Below, one piece after another: positions 7,416 to 16,343 of a DNA stretch of 33,160 nt (its first letter is position 1; every line of letters starts with the position of its first letter). The DNA is taken from contig SVQX01000021.1 of NCBI GenBank assembly GCA_015065065.1, positions 1 to 33,160 of the forward strand. Reading direction: 5' to 3'. Below the pieces are notes generated by a model. It was not told the DNA's origin. It saw nothing but the letters and a program-made list of their open reading frames with translations, and did not search any database. The translations under genes and the position numbers were made by a program. Origin of the DNA: Oscillospiraceae bacterium. GTDB taxonomy: Bacteria > Bacillota > Clostridia > Oscillospirales > CAG-272.

Positions 7416-7604
7416 GTTACTTTTCGCTTCTCCGAAAAGTAACCAAAAGGAGAATTAAGGGAGGAAGCCCACGGTTTTCTACCTTAATAATCTCTCATTC
7501 CTAAATGCGCCGCCTTTTTGCAAGTTTACAAAAAGGCGTGATTGCGCGTACAAGTTGCTGCATGCCCATATCGCCAAGTTCCCGTCGGAGCGACGGAAAC
7601 TTGG
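7416..7604. repeat. Block of three intergenic palindromes
   Basis: The 400-base gap between leuS and ygiQ has no supported gene. It holds GTTACTTTTCG with its perfect complement (7416-7426/7433-7443), CGCCTTTTTG with its complement (7511-7520/7529-7538), and CCAAGTTCCCGTCG with a complement carrying one mismatch (7574-7587/7591-7604, loop GAG). The first is followed by CAAAAGGAGAA. It resembles a dispersed GTTACTTTTC/GAAAAGTAAC repeat remembered from other gut Clostridia. Confidence 0.6.
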
Positions 7605-7736
7605 TCCGGCAGAGTACGCCTTGTGCGGAAAGGGATTCTGTTATCCTTTTAAGATTTAAAACTATATTCTAACAAAACAAATTTCTTTCGGTGCTGTTTT
7701 TCCTGAAAGCTATTGTGGCAGAAGGCGCCTCAAAAC

Positions 7737-9731
7737 TCACTTACCGTTTTTCCTTTTCGGTCCTCCGCGCAGGGCGGGATTTTTGCCGCTCTTGGGAGTG
7801 GGCTTTGAGGATGCTTTAGCTTTGGCGGCAGACGTTTTTTTGTTGCCTTTTCCCTGCCCTGCACTGCGGCTTTGTTTACTCTGCACGCTCGAGCGCGAGC
7901 CCTTGCCTTCGGGACGGACGAGGCAACCCTCGCCGTATCCGATAAGGTCCTCCCTATGCGCCGCGCGCAACGCCTCGCGCACCATTGGCGCGTTGTCAGG
8001 GCGGTTGAACTGAAGGAGCGCGCGCTGAAGCTGCTTTTCGCGATAGTCGGTTGGTACGTATACCTTTTTCATATCAAGCGGATTTATGCCCGTGTAGAAC
8101 ATGACGGTGGATGCCGTCCCGGGCGTGGGATAGTAATCCTGCACCTGCTCGGGCGCGTACTTGTCCCGCTTGAGCGTGACGGCAAGAGCTACCGCGTCGC
8201 TCATTGTCGAGCCGGGATGGCTGGACATAAGATACGGCACAAGATACTGCTCCTTGCCGCACCTCTCGGTGATCTCAAAAAACTTACGTCTGAACGCCGA
8301 ATAGACCTCAAAATCCGGCTTGCCCATACAACGCAGAACAGGCGACGAGCAATGCTCGGGAGCTACCTTGAGCTGCCCCGAAACGTGGTCGCGGACGAGC
8401 TTGTTAAAGAACGTATCATCCTTGTCAGCCATAAGATAATCGAAGCGTATTCCCGAGCGAATGAATACCTTTTTCACCTTGGGCAGGGTTTCTATCTGAC
8501 GCAGAAGCTCTATATACTCGCTGTGGTCCACCTCAAGATTGGGACAGAGCGTTGGAGCGAGGCACTTGCGGTTAGTACAAACTCCGTTTTCACGCTGCTT
8601 CTTGCAAGCGGGCTTTCGGAAATTTGCCGTAGGTCCACCGACGTCGTGGATATAGCCCTTGAAGTCGGGCATTTCGGTAATTATTTTTGCCTCGCGCACC
8701 ACCGATTCTATACTGCGGGAGCGCACCGTTCTTCCCTGATGGAATGCAAGGGCGCAGAAGTTGCACGCGCCGAAGCATCCGCGGTTGTGGGTAATGGAAA
8801 AGCGCACCTCCTCAATGGCGGGAACGCCACCGTCCTTTTCGTAGACGGGGTGATATGTCCGCGCATAAGGCAGGGCGTAAACTCGGTCAAGCTCTTCCCT
8901 CTCCAGTGGCGGCATTGGAGGATTTTGCACAAGCAATTTATTGTCGTATATCTCGCAAATAGCCTTGCCCGATATAGCATCTTGGTTTTTATACTGTGTG
9001 CCGAAAGCCTCTGCGTACAGCCGCTTGTCCGATTTTAATTCGTCGTAATTATAGGTCGCGGCAACATCAAAATGAACGCTGTCAGACTCCTCCGCCTTAC
9101 AGAGGTACACAGTTCCGCGCACGTCGCGTATCCTCCGGACGGGAACGCCACGGTCAAGGAGCTGAGCTATCCGCAAAAGGATATTTTCACCCATACCGTA
9201 TGTCAGAATGTCCGCACGGCTGTCGATAAGCACCGAGCGGCGCACCTTGTTGTCCCAATAGTCGTAGTGAGCAAAGCGGCGCAGGGACGCTTCAAGTCCG
9301 CCGATAATTATCGGAATATCACCGTACGCCTCGCGGATGCGGTTACAGTAAACGATAACCGCGCGGTCGGGGCGTTTGCCTATCACTCCGCCGGGCGAAT
9401 AATAGTCGCTCGTGCGCTTTTTCTTGGCGGCGGTGTAATGCGCCACCATTGAGTCGATATTTCCCGACGTGACGAGAAATCCGAGACGCGGTCTGCCGAA
9501 CTCGCGGAAGGCATCCGCGCTTTTGTAGTCGGGCTGTGAAAGGATGGCCACGCGGAAGCCCGCCGCTTCAAGCACGCGGGATATTATGGCAACGCCAAAG
9601 GACGGATGATCCACGTAGGCATCACCCGTAACGTATACAAAATCAGGTCTGTCCCAGCCCCGCGCGTCCATTGTGCGCTTGTTTATCGGCAAAAACGCAG
9701 ACTCGGGCGGGAGAATTTTCTTTTCAGGCAT
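7737..9731 (-). CDS. YgiQ family radical SAM protein
   Basis: The product is about 664 residues. It has an N-terminal cobalamin-binding-like region typical of YgiQ/UPF0313, then the radical SAM [4Fe-4S] cysteines in CFGACNFC (near residues 319-326), and the conserved C-terminal YgiQ region with EQVQDYYPTPGTASTVMFYT. The family is widespread and its reaction is undefined. The last 50 residues form a Lys/Ser/Ala-rich basic tail of low complexity, probably disordered and possibly RNA-contacting. An upstream in-frame ATG at 9743 overlaps the ribosome site: GGAGG lies inside ATGGAGGCTGAAATG, so the ATG at 9731 is preferred. The gene is single, with its own promoter. Confidence 0.93.
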   Translation of the reverse strand: MPEKKILPPESAFLPINKRTMDARGWDRPDFVYVTGDAYVDHPSFGVAIISRVLEAAGFRVAILSQPDYKSADAFREFGRPRLGFLVTSGNIDSMVAHYTAAKKKRTSDYYSPGGVIGKRPDRAVIVYCNRIREAYGDIPIIIGGLEASLRRFAHYDYWDNKVRRSVLIDSRADILTYGMGENILLRIAQLLDRGVPVRRIRDVRGTVYLCKAEESDSVHFDVAATYNYDELKSDKRLYAEAFGTQYKNQDAISGKAICEIYDNKLLVQNPPMPPLEREELDRVYALPYARTYHPVYEKDGGVPAIEEVRFSITHNRGCFGACNFCALAFHQGRTVRSRSIESVVREAKIITEMPDFKGYIHDVGGPTANFRKPACKKQRENGVCTNRKCLAPTLCPNLEVDHSEYIELLRQIETLPKVKKVFIRSGIRFDYLMADKDDTFFNKLVRDHVSGQLKVAPEHCSSPVLRCMGKPDFEVYSAFRRKFFEITERCGKEQYLVPYLMSSHPGSTMSDAVALAVTLKRDKYAPEQVQDYYPTPGTASTVMFYTGINPLDMKKVYVPTDYREKQLQRALLQFNRPDNAPMVREALRAAHREDLIGYGEGCLVRPEGKGSRSSVQSKQSRSAGQGKGNKKTSAAKAKASSKPTPKSGKNPALRGGPKRKNGK

Positions 9732-9764
9732 TTCAGCCTCCATACAATTTATTCGTTCTTTTTG

Positions 9765-9793
9765 ATTTTACCACATTTCGTTCTTTTTTGCAA
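9765..9793 (-). promoter_or_regulatory. Promoter of the ygiQ-type gene
   Basis: On the minus strand TTGCAA (9793-9788) and TAAAAT (9770-9765) are 17 bases apart, about 34 bases before the preferred start codon. Confidence 0.6.
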
Positions 9794-9816
9794 GGGGGGT
9801 TTTGCTTACAAATGTC

Positions 9817-9844
9817 AAAAACCGCGGCACATGCCGCGGTTTTT
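9817..9844 (-). terminator. Terminator after spoVM
   Basis: AAAAACCGCGGCA pairs with TGCCGCGGTTTTT around two bases. It works on either strand. Reading leftward it closes the thiN-spoVM transcript, 15 bases after the spoVM stop. Confidence 0.85.
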
Positions 9845-9858
9845 GAACTCTGACTATG

Positions 9859-9948
9859 TTATTTTCTCTTTTTCACCTTTTGTATCTTGAACATTCTGCG
9901 CAGAAGCGGTGACAGAAGGGCGGGTGAGCGCCAAAGCACGATTTTCAT
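9859..9948 (-). CDS. spoVM: Stage V sporulation protein M-like peptide
   Basis: This 29-residue peptide begins MKIVLWRSPALLSPLLRRMF and ends in a lysine-rich tail. It matches the SpoVM plan: a short amphipathic helix with a proline near position 9 and a basic C terminus (B. subtilis SpoVM has 26 residues and starts MKFYTIKLPKFLGG). SpoVM binds the convex outer forespore membrane and anchors the coat ATPase SpoIVA. GGAGG (9957-9961) lies eight bases upstream of the ATG. The position directly downstream of thiN repeats the Bacillus order thiN-spoVM and strongly supports the call. It implies that the host sporulates or descends from sporulators. Confidence 0.78.
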   Translation of the reverse strand: MKIVLWRSPALLSPLLRRMFKIQKVKKRK

Positions 9949-10028
9949 AATACTGTCCTCCAAAATCATAAAGTCCTTCACGGGCAGTATATGAAAAAAA
10001 TCGCCTCCGTGCTATTTTTGAGCATTAA

Positions 10029-10658
10029 TTACCTGATATCCTTGGATTCGATGATGTATATTCCGCCCTTGCGGACTGAAATGAGCGCGACGTTACCCGT
10101 TATCTCGTTGGACACGGCGTACTGCAATCTGCGGTTGATCGTAGCCTTTTTCAAGGGATATTTACACCCCTCGACAGACACGCCCTTGGCTACCTCGTCG
10201 GCGGCGATAATGGAAAGATACTTATACTGACTCCGCGCGATAAGCGTTGACGTGGAACAGATATACCGCGCGCGGCTCTGACCGTCGGTCACATATCCGT
10301 GTACCGCTCTGCCACGCAGATCCTCAAGGATAGACAGAGTTGACAGCGTGTGATCAAGTCTGCCCGAAAGTCCACCGATAATGAATATTTCATTCGCGCC
10401 CGAGCCGATAGCCAGCTCCACCGCGATCTGAGTATCCGTCAGATCCTTTTCGGCGGGAACTTGGTGTACCTTCATTCCCTTTTCCTCGGGTATATCGCCA
10501 AGGGAATCAAAATCCCCCACGAGAATGTCCGGGGTAACTCCGAGCAGCTTTGCGGTATTATATCCAGCGTCTGCGGCTATTTTTATATCCCCTCCGCGCG
10601 GATGCTCGGTTATATTCTCAACGAACACCTTGCCACCCGTATATATGAATGCTCTCAT
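10029..10658 (-). CDS. thiN: Thiamine pyrophosphokinase
   Basis: The 209-residue cytosolic enzyme transfers pyrophosphate from ATP to thiamine, making thiamine diphosphate. Family signatures are IAADAGYNTAKLLG near residues 27-40, PDILVGDFDSLG near 43-54, EKDLTDTQIA near 70-79 and the GRLDH motif near 99-103. The length is typical (about 200-215). GGAG precedes the ATG. A consensus promoter lies 30 bases upstream and spoVM follows 80 bases downstream in the same direction, so the two are probably co-transcribed. Confidence 0.93.
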   Translation of the reverse strand: MRAFIYTGGKVFVENITEHPRGGDIKIAADAGYNTAKLLGVTPDILVGDFDSLGDIPEEKGMKVHQVPAEKDLTDTQIAVELAIGSGANEIFIIGGLSGRLDHTLSTLSILEDLRGRAVHGYVTDGQSRARYICSTSTLIARSQYKYLSIIAADEVAKGVSVEGCKYPLKKATINRRLQYAVSNEITGNVALISVRKGGIYIIESKDIR

Positions 10659-10687
10659 TGCATATCTCCTTTGCTTGGTATGCTTGC

Positions 10688-10716
10688 ATTATACCACCCG
10701 CCGAGAAATTTGTCAA
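10688..10716 (-). promoter_or_regulatory. Promoter of thiN-spoVM, fused to the stop codon of the gene before it
   Basis: On the minus strand TTGACA (10716-10711) and TATAAT (10693-10688) have a 17-base spacer. The TGA stop of the preceding gene (10715-10713) lies inside the -35 hexamer. Confidence 0.88.
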
Positions 10717-11024
10717 GTCGCTCCGAAGTATTCCGCGCCGAACATCATATCCTCCACCACGTCCGTCAGCGTGCAAGGAGTTACGCAGTGGTGCGCGACG
10801 GACTCGAATATCCTTTCTGCCAAGGCATAGTCTCGCCCTGCAAACGCCACGCGCCGCTCGCCAAAGCCACGCACTCCAACGGCGTACCCCATCACTTCTC
10901 CGTCGGCTGACATTTCGTACAGCCTGTACTCTACTCTCTCCGATTTTACGCTTGCCGAGCAACGTCTGATTGCCGACAAGCGGCAGGGCGTGGCTCCGTT
11001 TGAATTTTCGCTTTGCTTTTCCAT
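10713..11024 (-). CDS. Small conserved protein, DUF6514-like
   Basis: The product has 103 residues when started at the ATG preceded by GGGGGA (11024); an upstream in-frame ATG at 11093 has no ribosome site. It has no membrane segment. The middle reads as beta strands (VEYRLYEMSADGEVMGYAVGV). The end, TPCTLTDVVEDMMF, resembles the ending of small Clostridia proteins grouped as DUF6514, whose function is unknown. That assignment is from memory of the pattern and moderate. It precedes thiN-spoVM on the same strand, but those genes have their own promoter. Confidence 0.65.
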   Translation of the reverse strand: MEKQSENSNGATPCRLSAIRRCSASVKSERVEYRLYEMSADGEVMGYAVGVRGFGERRVAFAGRDYALAERIFESVAHHCVTPCTLTDVVEDMMFGAEYFGAT

Positions 11025-11113
11025 AACATTTTCCCCCGTTGATTTTTTTGCGGTGTTACACACCGCAATTACAATTATAAGACTTTGCTGCATCTGTTTT
11101 TGTCATATTTTGC

Positions 11114-11148
11114 CGTCATAAAATGCATTTTTTGTGTCGTTTATGACG
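11114..11148. promoter_or_regulatory. Inverted repeat in a divergent intergenic region, possible operator
   Basis: CGTCATAAA (11114-11122) and TTTATGACG (11140-11148) form a perfect 9-base inverted repeat with a 17-base gap. It lies 90 bases upstream of the leftward DUF6514-like gene and 276 bases before the rightward membrane-protein gene. Apart from this, 11025-11423 holds a TATAAT for the leftward gene at 11079-11074 and nothing else well supported. Confidence 0.4.
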
Positions 11149-11423
11149 CTTACAGACGTTTTTTATGCAAAACGGTAGAATGAACGGAAAATATGATAAA
11201 AACGGCACTGCTTCCATGAAAGGCGGCAGAAGCAATTTACAAAACAGCAAAGATTCGGAAACAAAAAATTCAAATCTTTCGGCAGTGGAATTATTTACAG
11301 CTTGATTTTCTGCGGAAAATATATTAAAATTTTATAAAAGAACGTTTGGTTTTCTCAAATATTTGACGTTATACACATTTTGTTACGCTTAACCATACGG
11401 ACAACGCTATCGGAGGTGAAAAT

Positions 11424-11696
11424 ATGCTTAAAAACAAACACTCAGCAAGGATAGGTCCTCACCCTTTAGCCTCCCGCCTTTTACTTATAGGTCAGCCGCT
11501 TTTGCTGGTGGCATTGATGGACATAGCCGCACAGGTATACCGCGCGGTAGCCGAGGGACATCTCGGTGTGAATCTGTGGCTTGTGGAGCGCGGCGAGTAC
11601 GTGCTGGCGTCGGCAGTGATACTTTACGGCGGCGCGCTTTTCCTCAATTATCTTGAAAAATTTTATTCTAAAGCGCAAAATGAGCAAAAAAATTAA
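11424..11696 (+). CDS. Small two-TM membrane protein of unknown function
   Basis: The 90-residue product has two hydrophobic segments, about residues 19-40 (LLLIGQPLLLVALMDIAAQV) and 60-77, with a charged C-terminal tail ending in EQKN. TCGGAGGTG lies seven bases before the ATG, a strong ribosome site. No family is recognised. It is followed 38 bases later by the asnS promoter, so it is probably transcribed alone. Confidence 0.72.
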   Translation: MLKNKHSARIGPHPLASRLLLIGQPLLLVALMDIAAQVYRAVAEGHLGVNLWLVERGEYVLASAVILYGGALFLNYLEKFYSKAQNEQKN

Positions 11697-11734
11697 AAAA
11701 ACGCATATCTTTTAAGGTTTTTGCCGATTATTGA

Positions 11735-11763
11735 TTGACAAAACTCCAAAGTGGTGATATAAT
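11735..11763 (+). promoter_or_regulatory. Promoter of asnS
   Basis: TTGACA (11735-11740) and TATAAT (11758-11763) have a 17-base spacer. The 72-base leader shows no T-box motif. Confidence 0.9.
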
Positions 11764-11835
11764 GAAATGTAACTTTGATGCGGGCGCAGGCTCGTCCGAT
11801 ACGTTTGTTATTTCACTTGAAACGGAGATATTACC

Positions 11836-13230
<1,395 letters not shown>

Positions 13231-13240
13231 TCTATGTAAT

Positions 13241-13273
13241 CGGCGCTGTCTGACATTTTCTCGGACAGCGCCG
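13241..13273 (+). terminator. Hairpin between asnS and the ZIP gene (terminator-like, no T run)
   Basis: CGGCGCTGTCTGA (13241-13253) pairs with 13261-13273 (one wobble) around a seven-base loop. AGCTTTACAGG follows, so it is not a standard intrinsic terminator. It may act as a partial terminator or RNA stabiliser between co-transcribed genes. Confidence 0.5.
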
Positions 13274-13295
13274 AGCTTTACAGGAAAGGACTACA

Positions 13296-14045
13296 ATGAT
13301 ACCCGTTTTACTTACTGCGCTCGGCGTCGGACTGTCAACGGTCTTTGGAGCGCTACTCGGATTTCTGTTCAAAAAAACGTCCCATAAATTCAACGATATC
13401 GTGCTTTCCTTTGCCGCGGGCGTTATGCTTGCTGCGGCGGTTATAGGACTCATCCTTCCCTCGCTGGAATACGGCGGATTTTCAATTATCTTTACGGTCG
13501 TAGGCATTTTCGCAGGTGCGCTGTGCCTCAACCTTATCGACAGGTTAGTCCCCCACCTTCACACCATCACGGGAGTTGACCGCGAGGCTCACCACAACGG
13601 AAGCATTGACAAGGTAATGCTGTTCGTTATCGCGATAGCTATTCATAATATCCCCGAGGGTATTGCTGCGGGCGTCAGCTTCGGCACGGGCGACATCACC
13701 AGCGCCATTACGGTGGCAGGAGGCATCGCACTTCAGAACATCCCCGAGGGTATGGTGATAATCGCGCCTATGCTCGCCTCAGGCATATCTCGCGGACGCA
13801 CCTTTATTATCGCCCTTATGACAGGCGTTGTCGAGGTTATCGGCACGTTTATCGGATATTTCGCCGTGAATATCTCCACGGCTATCCTTCCCTTCGCGCT
13901 TGCCTTCGCGGGCGGAACTATGCTTTACGTAATCAGTGACGAAATGATACCCGAAACTCACGCACACGGCAACGAGCGCGGTGCGACCTATTCCCTGCTC
14001 GCGGGCTTTTGCATGATGATGGTATTTGACTTCTTGCTGGGATAA
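13296..14045 (+). CDS. ZIP family divalent metal transporter
   Basis: The 249-residue inner-membrane protein has about eight hydrophobic segments and the two ZIP metal-site helices: HNIPEGIAAG (about residues 112-121) and LQNIPEGMVI (about 147-156). A histidine-containing cytoplasmic loop lies between TM3 and TM4 (VPHLHTITGVDREAHH). Members move Zn2+ or other divalent metals into the cytoplasm. The GufA/ZupT-like bacterial subgroup fits best. AGGAAAGG precedes the start. Metal specificity cannot be read. Confidence 0.92.
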   Translation: MIPVLLTALGVGLSTVFGALLGFLFKKTSHKFNDIVLSFAAGVMLAAAVIGLILPSLEYGGFSIIFTVVGIFAGALCLNLIDRLVPHLHTITGVDREAHHNGSIDKVMLFVIAIAIHNIPEGIAAGVSFGTGDITSAITVAGGIALQNIPEGMVIIAPMLASGISRGRTFIIALMTGVVEVIGTFIGYFAVNISTAILPFALAFAGGTMLYVISDEMIPETHAHGNERGATYSLLAGFCMMMVFDFLLG

Positions 14046-14073
14046 TTCTCTTTATAAAATTCACATAAATAAC

Positions 14074-14102
14074 TTGACACAGGCACAATATAAGGTTATA
14101 AT
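14074..14102 (+). promoter_or_regulatory. Promoter of the DUF1858 gene
   Basis: TTGACA (14074-14079) and TATAAT (14097-14102) are 17 bases apart, 32 bases before the start codon. Confidence 0.9.
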
Positions 14103-14134
14103 AATTACAGATAAATTTAAGGAGGTAAATTGAA

Positions 14135-14332
14135 ATGACAGTAACTAAACAGTCTATTATCGGTGACGTTCTTGACAACGCTCCCGAAACCGCTCAGTTT
14201 TTCTTTGAGATAGGCATGCATTGCCTTGGCTGCCCTTCCGCTCGCGGCGAGTCCATTGAGGAGGCTTGCGCCGTTCACGGAACGGATGCGGATGCGCTGG
14301 TTGCAAAGATCAACGCTTTCCTTGCAGAGTAA
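14135..14332 (+). CDS. DUF1858 domain protein (hybrid-cluster-associated redox disulfide type)
   Basis: The 65-residue protein is a single DUF1858 domain. It starts VTKQSIIGDVLDNAPETAQFF, and its C30 and C33 form the motif HCLGCPSARGESIEEACAVHG. The pair fits a redox-active disulfide. Relatives are common in anaerobes, often near hybrid-cluster protein genes, but none is visible here. GGAGG lies nine bases before the ATG. It has a strong promoter of its own; the four genes after it may be transcribed from the same start. Confidence 0.92.
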   Translation: MTVTKQSIIGDVLDNAPETAQFFFEIGMHCLGCPSARGESIEEACAVHGTDADALVAKINAFLAE

Positions 14333-14419
14333 TAGTTCAAAGAAAGCACACCGCCGCGGCTTTTCGCGCTACCGCGCAGAGAGGTCGCGGCTTGATTTGA
14401 TTTTGGGGAGCTTGACTGT

Positions 14420-15139
14420 ATGTCTGTTAAACTATCACCGCGGCTTATGACCGCGACAAAATATGTGCGTGGCGGGGTTGTCGCCGACGTTGGAACTGAC
14501 CACGCTTACCTGCCAATATTCCTTTGCTCGGAAGGATTTCTGCACGGGGACGAGGACGTTCGCGCGGTGGCGTCAGATATAAACGCAGGACCTGTGGAGC
14601 GAGCGAGTCTGCATATAAGAACGGCAGGGCTGTCGGACAGGATAGTCACCGTGCAGACGGACGGACTTTCGGGGCTTGACAAATACGCACCGACGGATAT
14701 AATTATTTTCGGTATGGGCGGCGAGCTTATCGCGGCAATATTGGAGGCGGCACAGTGGGTACGTCACGACGGGATACGACTTATCCTTCAGCCTATGACT
14801 CACGCTGAAAAGCTTTGCTCGGCACTTGCTGAGATGGGATTTTCCATTGTCGGAAATACATACAGCCAAGAAGGTGACCGACTTTACCGCACGGTATGCG
14901 CCGACTATGCACCCGACTCAGCCCGGGCGGACTATTCGGCTGCAGAGCTTTTGCTCGGGCGCGCTGACGGACTTTGCGGCGAGCAGCTTGAGCTTTATTT
15001 GAGCTACGCAAAAAAGCACCTTTCAGCGCTGACGGCACGCCGAGCGGCGAAAGCCGCGTCGGGTGTGGATACCACTGACGAGGATAGGCTGATAGACGAG
15101 ATAAACCAAATAATCATAAAAGGAGAAAGTCAAAAATGA
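14420..15139 (+). CDS. trmK: tRNA (adenine(22)-N1)-methyltransferase
   Basis: The 239-residue class I SAM methyltransferase makes m1A22 in tRNA. The N-terminal motif LSPRLMTATKYVRGG is followed by the SAM-binding VVADVGTDHAYLPI (about residues 20-33). FGMGGELIAAILEA and LILQPMTHAEKL follow in the middle of the protein. GGGGAG precedes the start. The stop overlaps the next start as ATGA, so TrmK and the Nif3-like protein are translationally coupled. This pair is a conserved neighbourhood in Bacillota. Confidence 0.94.
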   Translation: MSVKLSPRLMTATKYVRGGVVADVGTDHAYLPIFLCSEGFLHGDEDVRAVASDINAGPVERASLHIRTAGLSDRIVTVQTDGLSGLDKYAPTDIIIFGMGGELIAAILEAAQWVRHDGIRLILQPMTHAEKLCSALAEMGFSIVGNTYSQEGDRLYRTVCADYAPDSARADYSAAELLLGRADGLCGEQLELYLSYAKKHLSALTARRAAKAASGVDTTDEDRLIDEINQIIIKGESQK

Positions 15140-15936
15140 CGGATAACGGATACATGAGTGCGAGCGAGCTGTACGCCGCTCTGTGCGAAAGAATTCCGAC
15201 CTCCCTTAGCTGCGATTGGGACAACGACGGTCTTGCCGTTTGTGCCGACGGAGGCAAAAGGGTTGATAAGATACTTCTCGCGCTTGACCCCGACGGCTAC
15301 GCAGTCGACTATGCGGTAAACGGCGGATACGACTGTCTTATTACGCATCACCCTCTTATCTTTTCGGGACTCAAGGCCGTAAACGAGAGCGACGCCACCG
15401 CAAAAAAAGTGTTGAAGCTGATTTCGGGCGGAGTGACGGCTATGGCTTTCCATACTCGCCTTGACGCAGTGAGCGGCGGAGTCAACGACGTGCTTGCTTC
15501 CCTGCTCGGGCTTGAAAAATCAGAGGTGTTTGGTCAAAACGGCGAGGAGATCGGCAGAATAGGATATCTTAAAGAGCCTACGACAGCCGAGGCTTTCGCT
15601 ACACTTGTCAAGGAGCGTCTTCTGGCGCCTGTTGTGACATACGCATCCTGCGGTCGCCCTGTACACCGAGTCGCGGTGCTTGGCGGCGGCGGCGCGGGTG
15701 ACGTACACGCGGCAGAGGCGGCGGGTGCTGACACCTACGTTACGGGTGAATTGAAATATCATCAGCTTTGCGACGCGCCATATTCGAATATGAATTTGCT
15801 TGAGGCGGGACACTACTATACCGAATATCCCGTGCTTGAAAGACTCAAAAATATGCTTTGCGAGATATACGCGAGCTGTGGAAAGCCCTTGCCGCAGATA
15901 GATATTCTCAATGCGACGCAAATCAAAACAAACTGA
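15136..15936 (+). CDS. Nif3-like dinuclear metal centre protein
   Basis: The 266-residue Nif3/DUF34 protein has the N-terminal CDWDNDGLAV, LITHHPLIFSGLKAV with the metal-binding HH, and AFHTRLDAVSGGVND. The C-terminal half has TYVTGELKYHQ and EAGHYYTEYPVLE, completing the dimetal site. The family forms hexameric rings; links to GTP cyclohydrolase-like or phosphatase activity remain unsettled. The length is the short form without the inserted PII-like domain. AAAGGAG overlaps the end of trmK. Confidence 0.93.
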   Translation: MTDNGYMSASELYAALCERIPTSLSCDWDNDGLAVCADGGKRVDKILLALDPDGYAVDYAVNGGYDCLITHHPLIFSGLKAVNESDATAKKVLKLISGGVTAMAFHTRLDAVSGGVNDVLASLLGLEKSEVFGQNGEEIGRIGYLKEPTTAEAFATLVKERLLAPVVTYASCGRPVHRVAVLGGGGAGDVHAAEAAGADTYVTGELKYHQLCDAPYSNMNLLEAGHYYTEYPVLERLKNMLCEIYASCGKPLPQIDILNATQIKTN

Positions 15937-15961
15937 ATTTTTTGAAAGAAGGTACATAAAA

Positions 15962-16336
15962 ATGCAAGAAAAGATCTACACCAAAAACGCGCCCGACGCC
16001 ATAGGCCCTTATTCTCAGGCAGTTAAGGTCGGCAATCTCCTTTTCACGTCGGGACAGATAGCTATCAACCCCGCAAGCGGCAACGTGGAGGCACAGGATA
16101 TCGAGGGGCAGACCCATCAGGTCTGCAAAAACCTCGCGGCTGTGCTTGAGGCGGCAGGAACGGGATTTGACAAGGTCATCAAGACAACCTGCTTCCTCTC
16201 CGACATTTCCATGTTTGCGACATTCAATGAAATTTACGGTTCATATTTTACCTCCAAGCCCGCGCGCTCCTGCGTTGAGGTAAGCAAGCTTCCCCGCGGT
16301 GTGCTTGTCGAGGTTGAGGTAATCGCGGAGCTTTGA
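15962..16336 (+). CDS. ridA: RidA family enamine/imine deaminase
   Basis: The 124-residue protein hydrolyses reactive 2-aminoacrylate and related imines released by PLP enzymes. Family motifs are APDAIGPYSQAVKVGN at the N terminus, LLFTSGQIAINP, and C-terminal PARSCVEVSKLPRGVLVEVE carrying the arginine that binds the substrate carboxylate. The start at 15962 is chosen over an upstream frame extension because AAGAAGG precedes it and the family starts here. An aminotransferase gene follows seven bases later, which fits the role. Confidence 0.95.
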   Translation: MQEKIYTKNAPDAIGPYSQAVKVGNLLFTSGQIAINPASGNVEAQDIEGQTHQVCKNLAAVLEAAGTGFDKVIKTTCFLSDISMFATFNEIYGSYFTSKPARSCVEVSKLPRGVLVEVEVIAEL

Positions 16337-16343
16337 TTTAAAA

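Noticed and set aside
7872-9038. 388-codon + strand frame opposite the ygiQ-type gene
   Set aside because: Shadow of a GC-rich coding strand; the radical SAM cysteines are on the minus strand.
11165-11305. 46-codon frame starting MQNGRMNGKYDKNG in the gap before the small membrane protein
   Set aside because: No ribosome site precedes the ATG and no family is recognised; probably chance in a polar, A-rich stretch.
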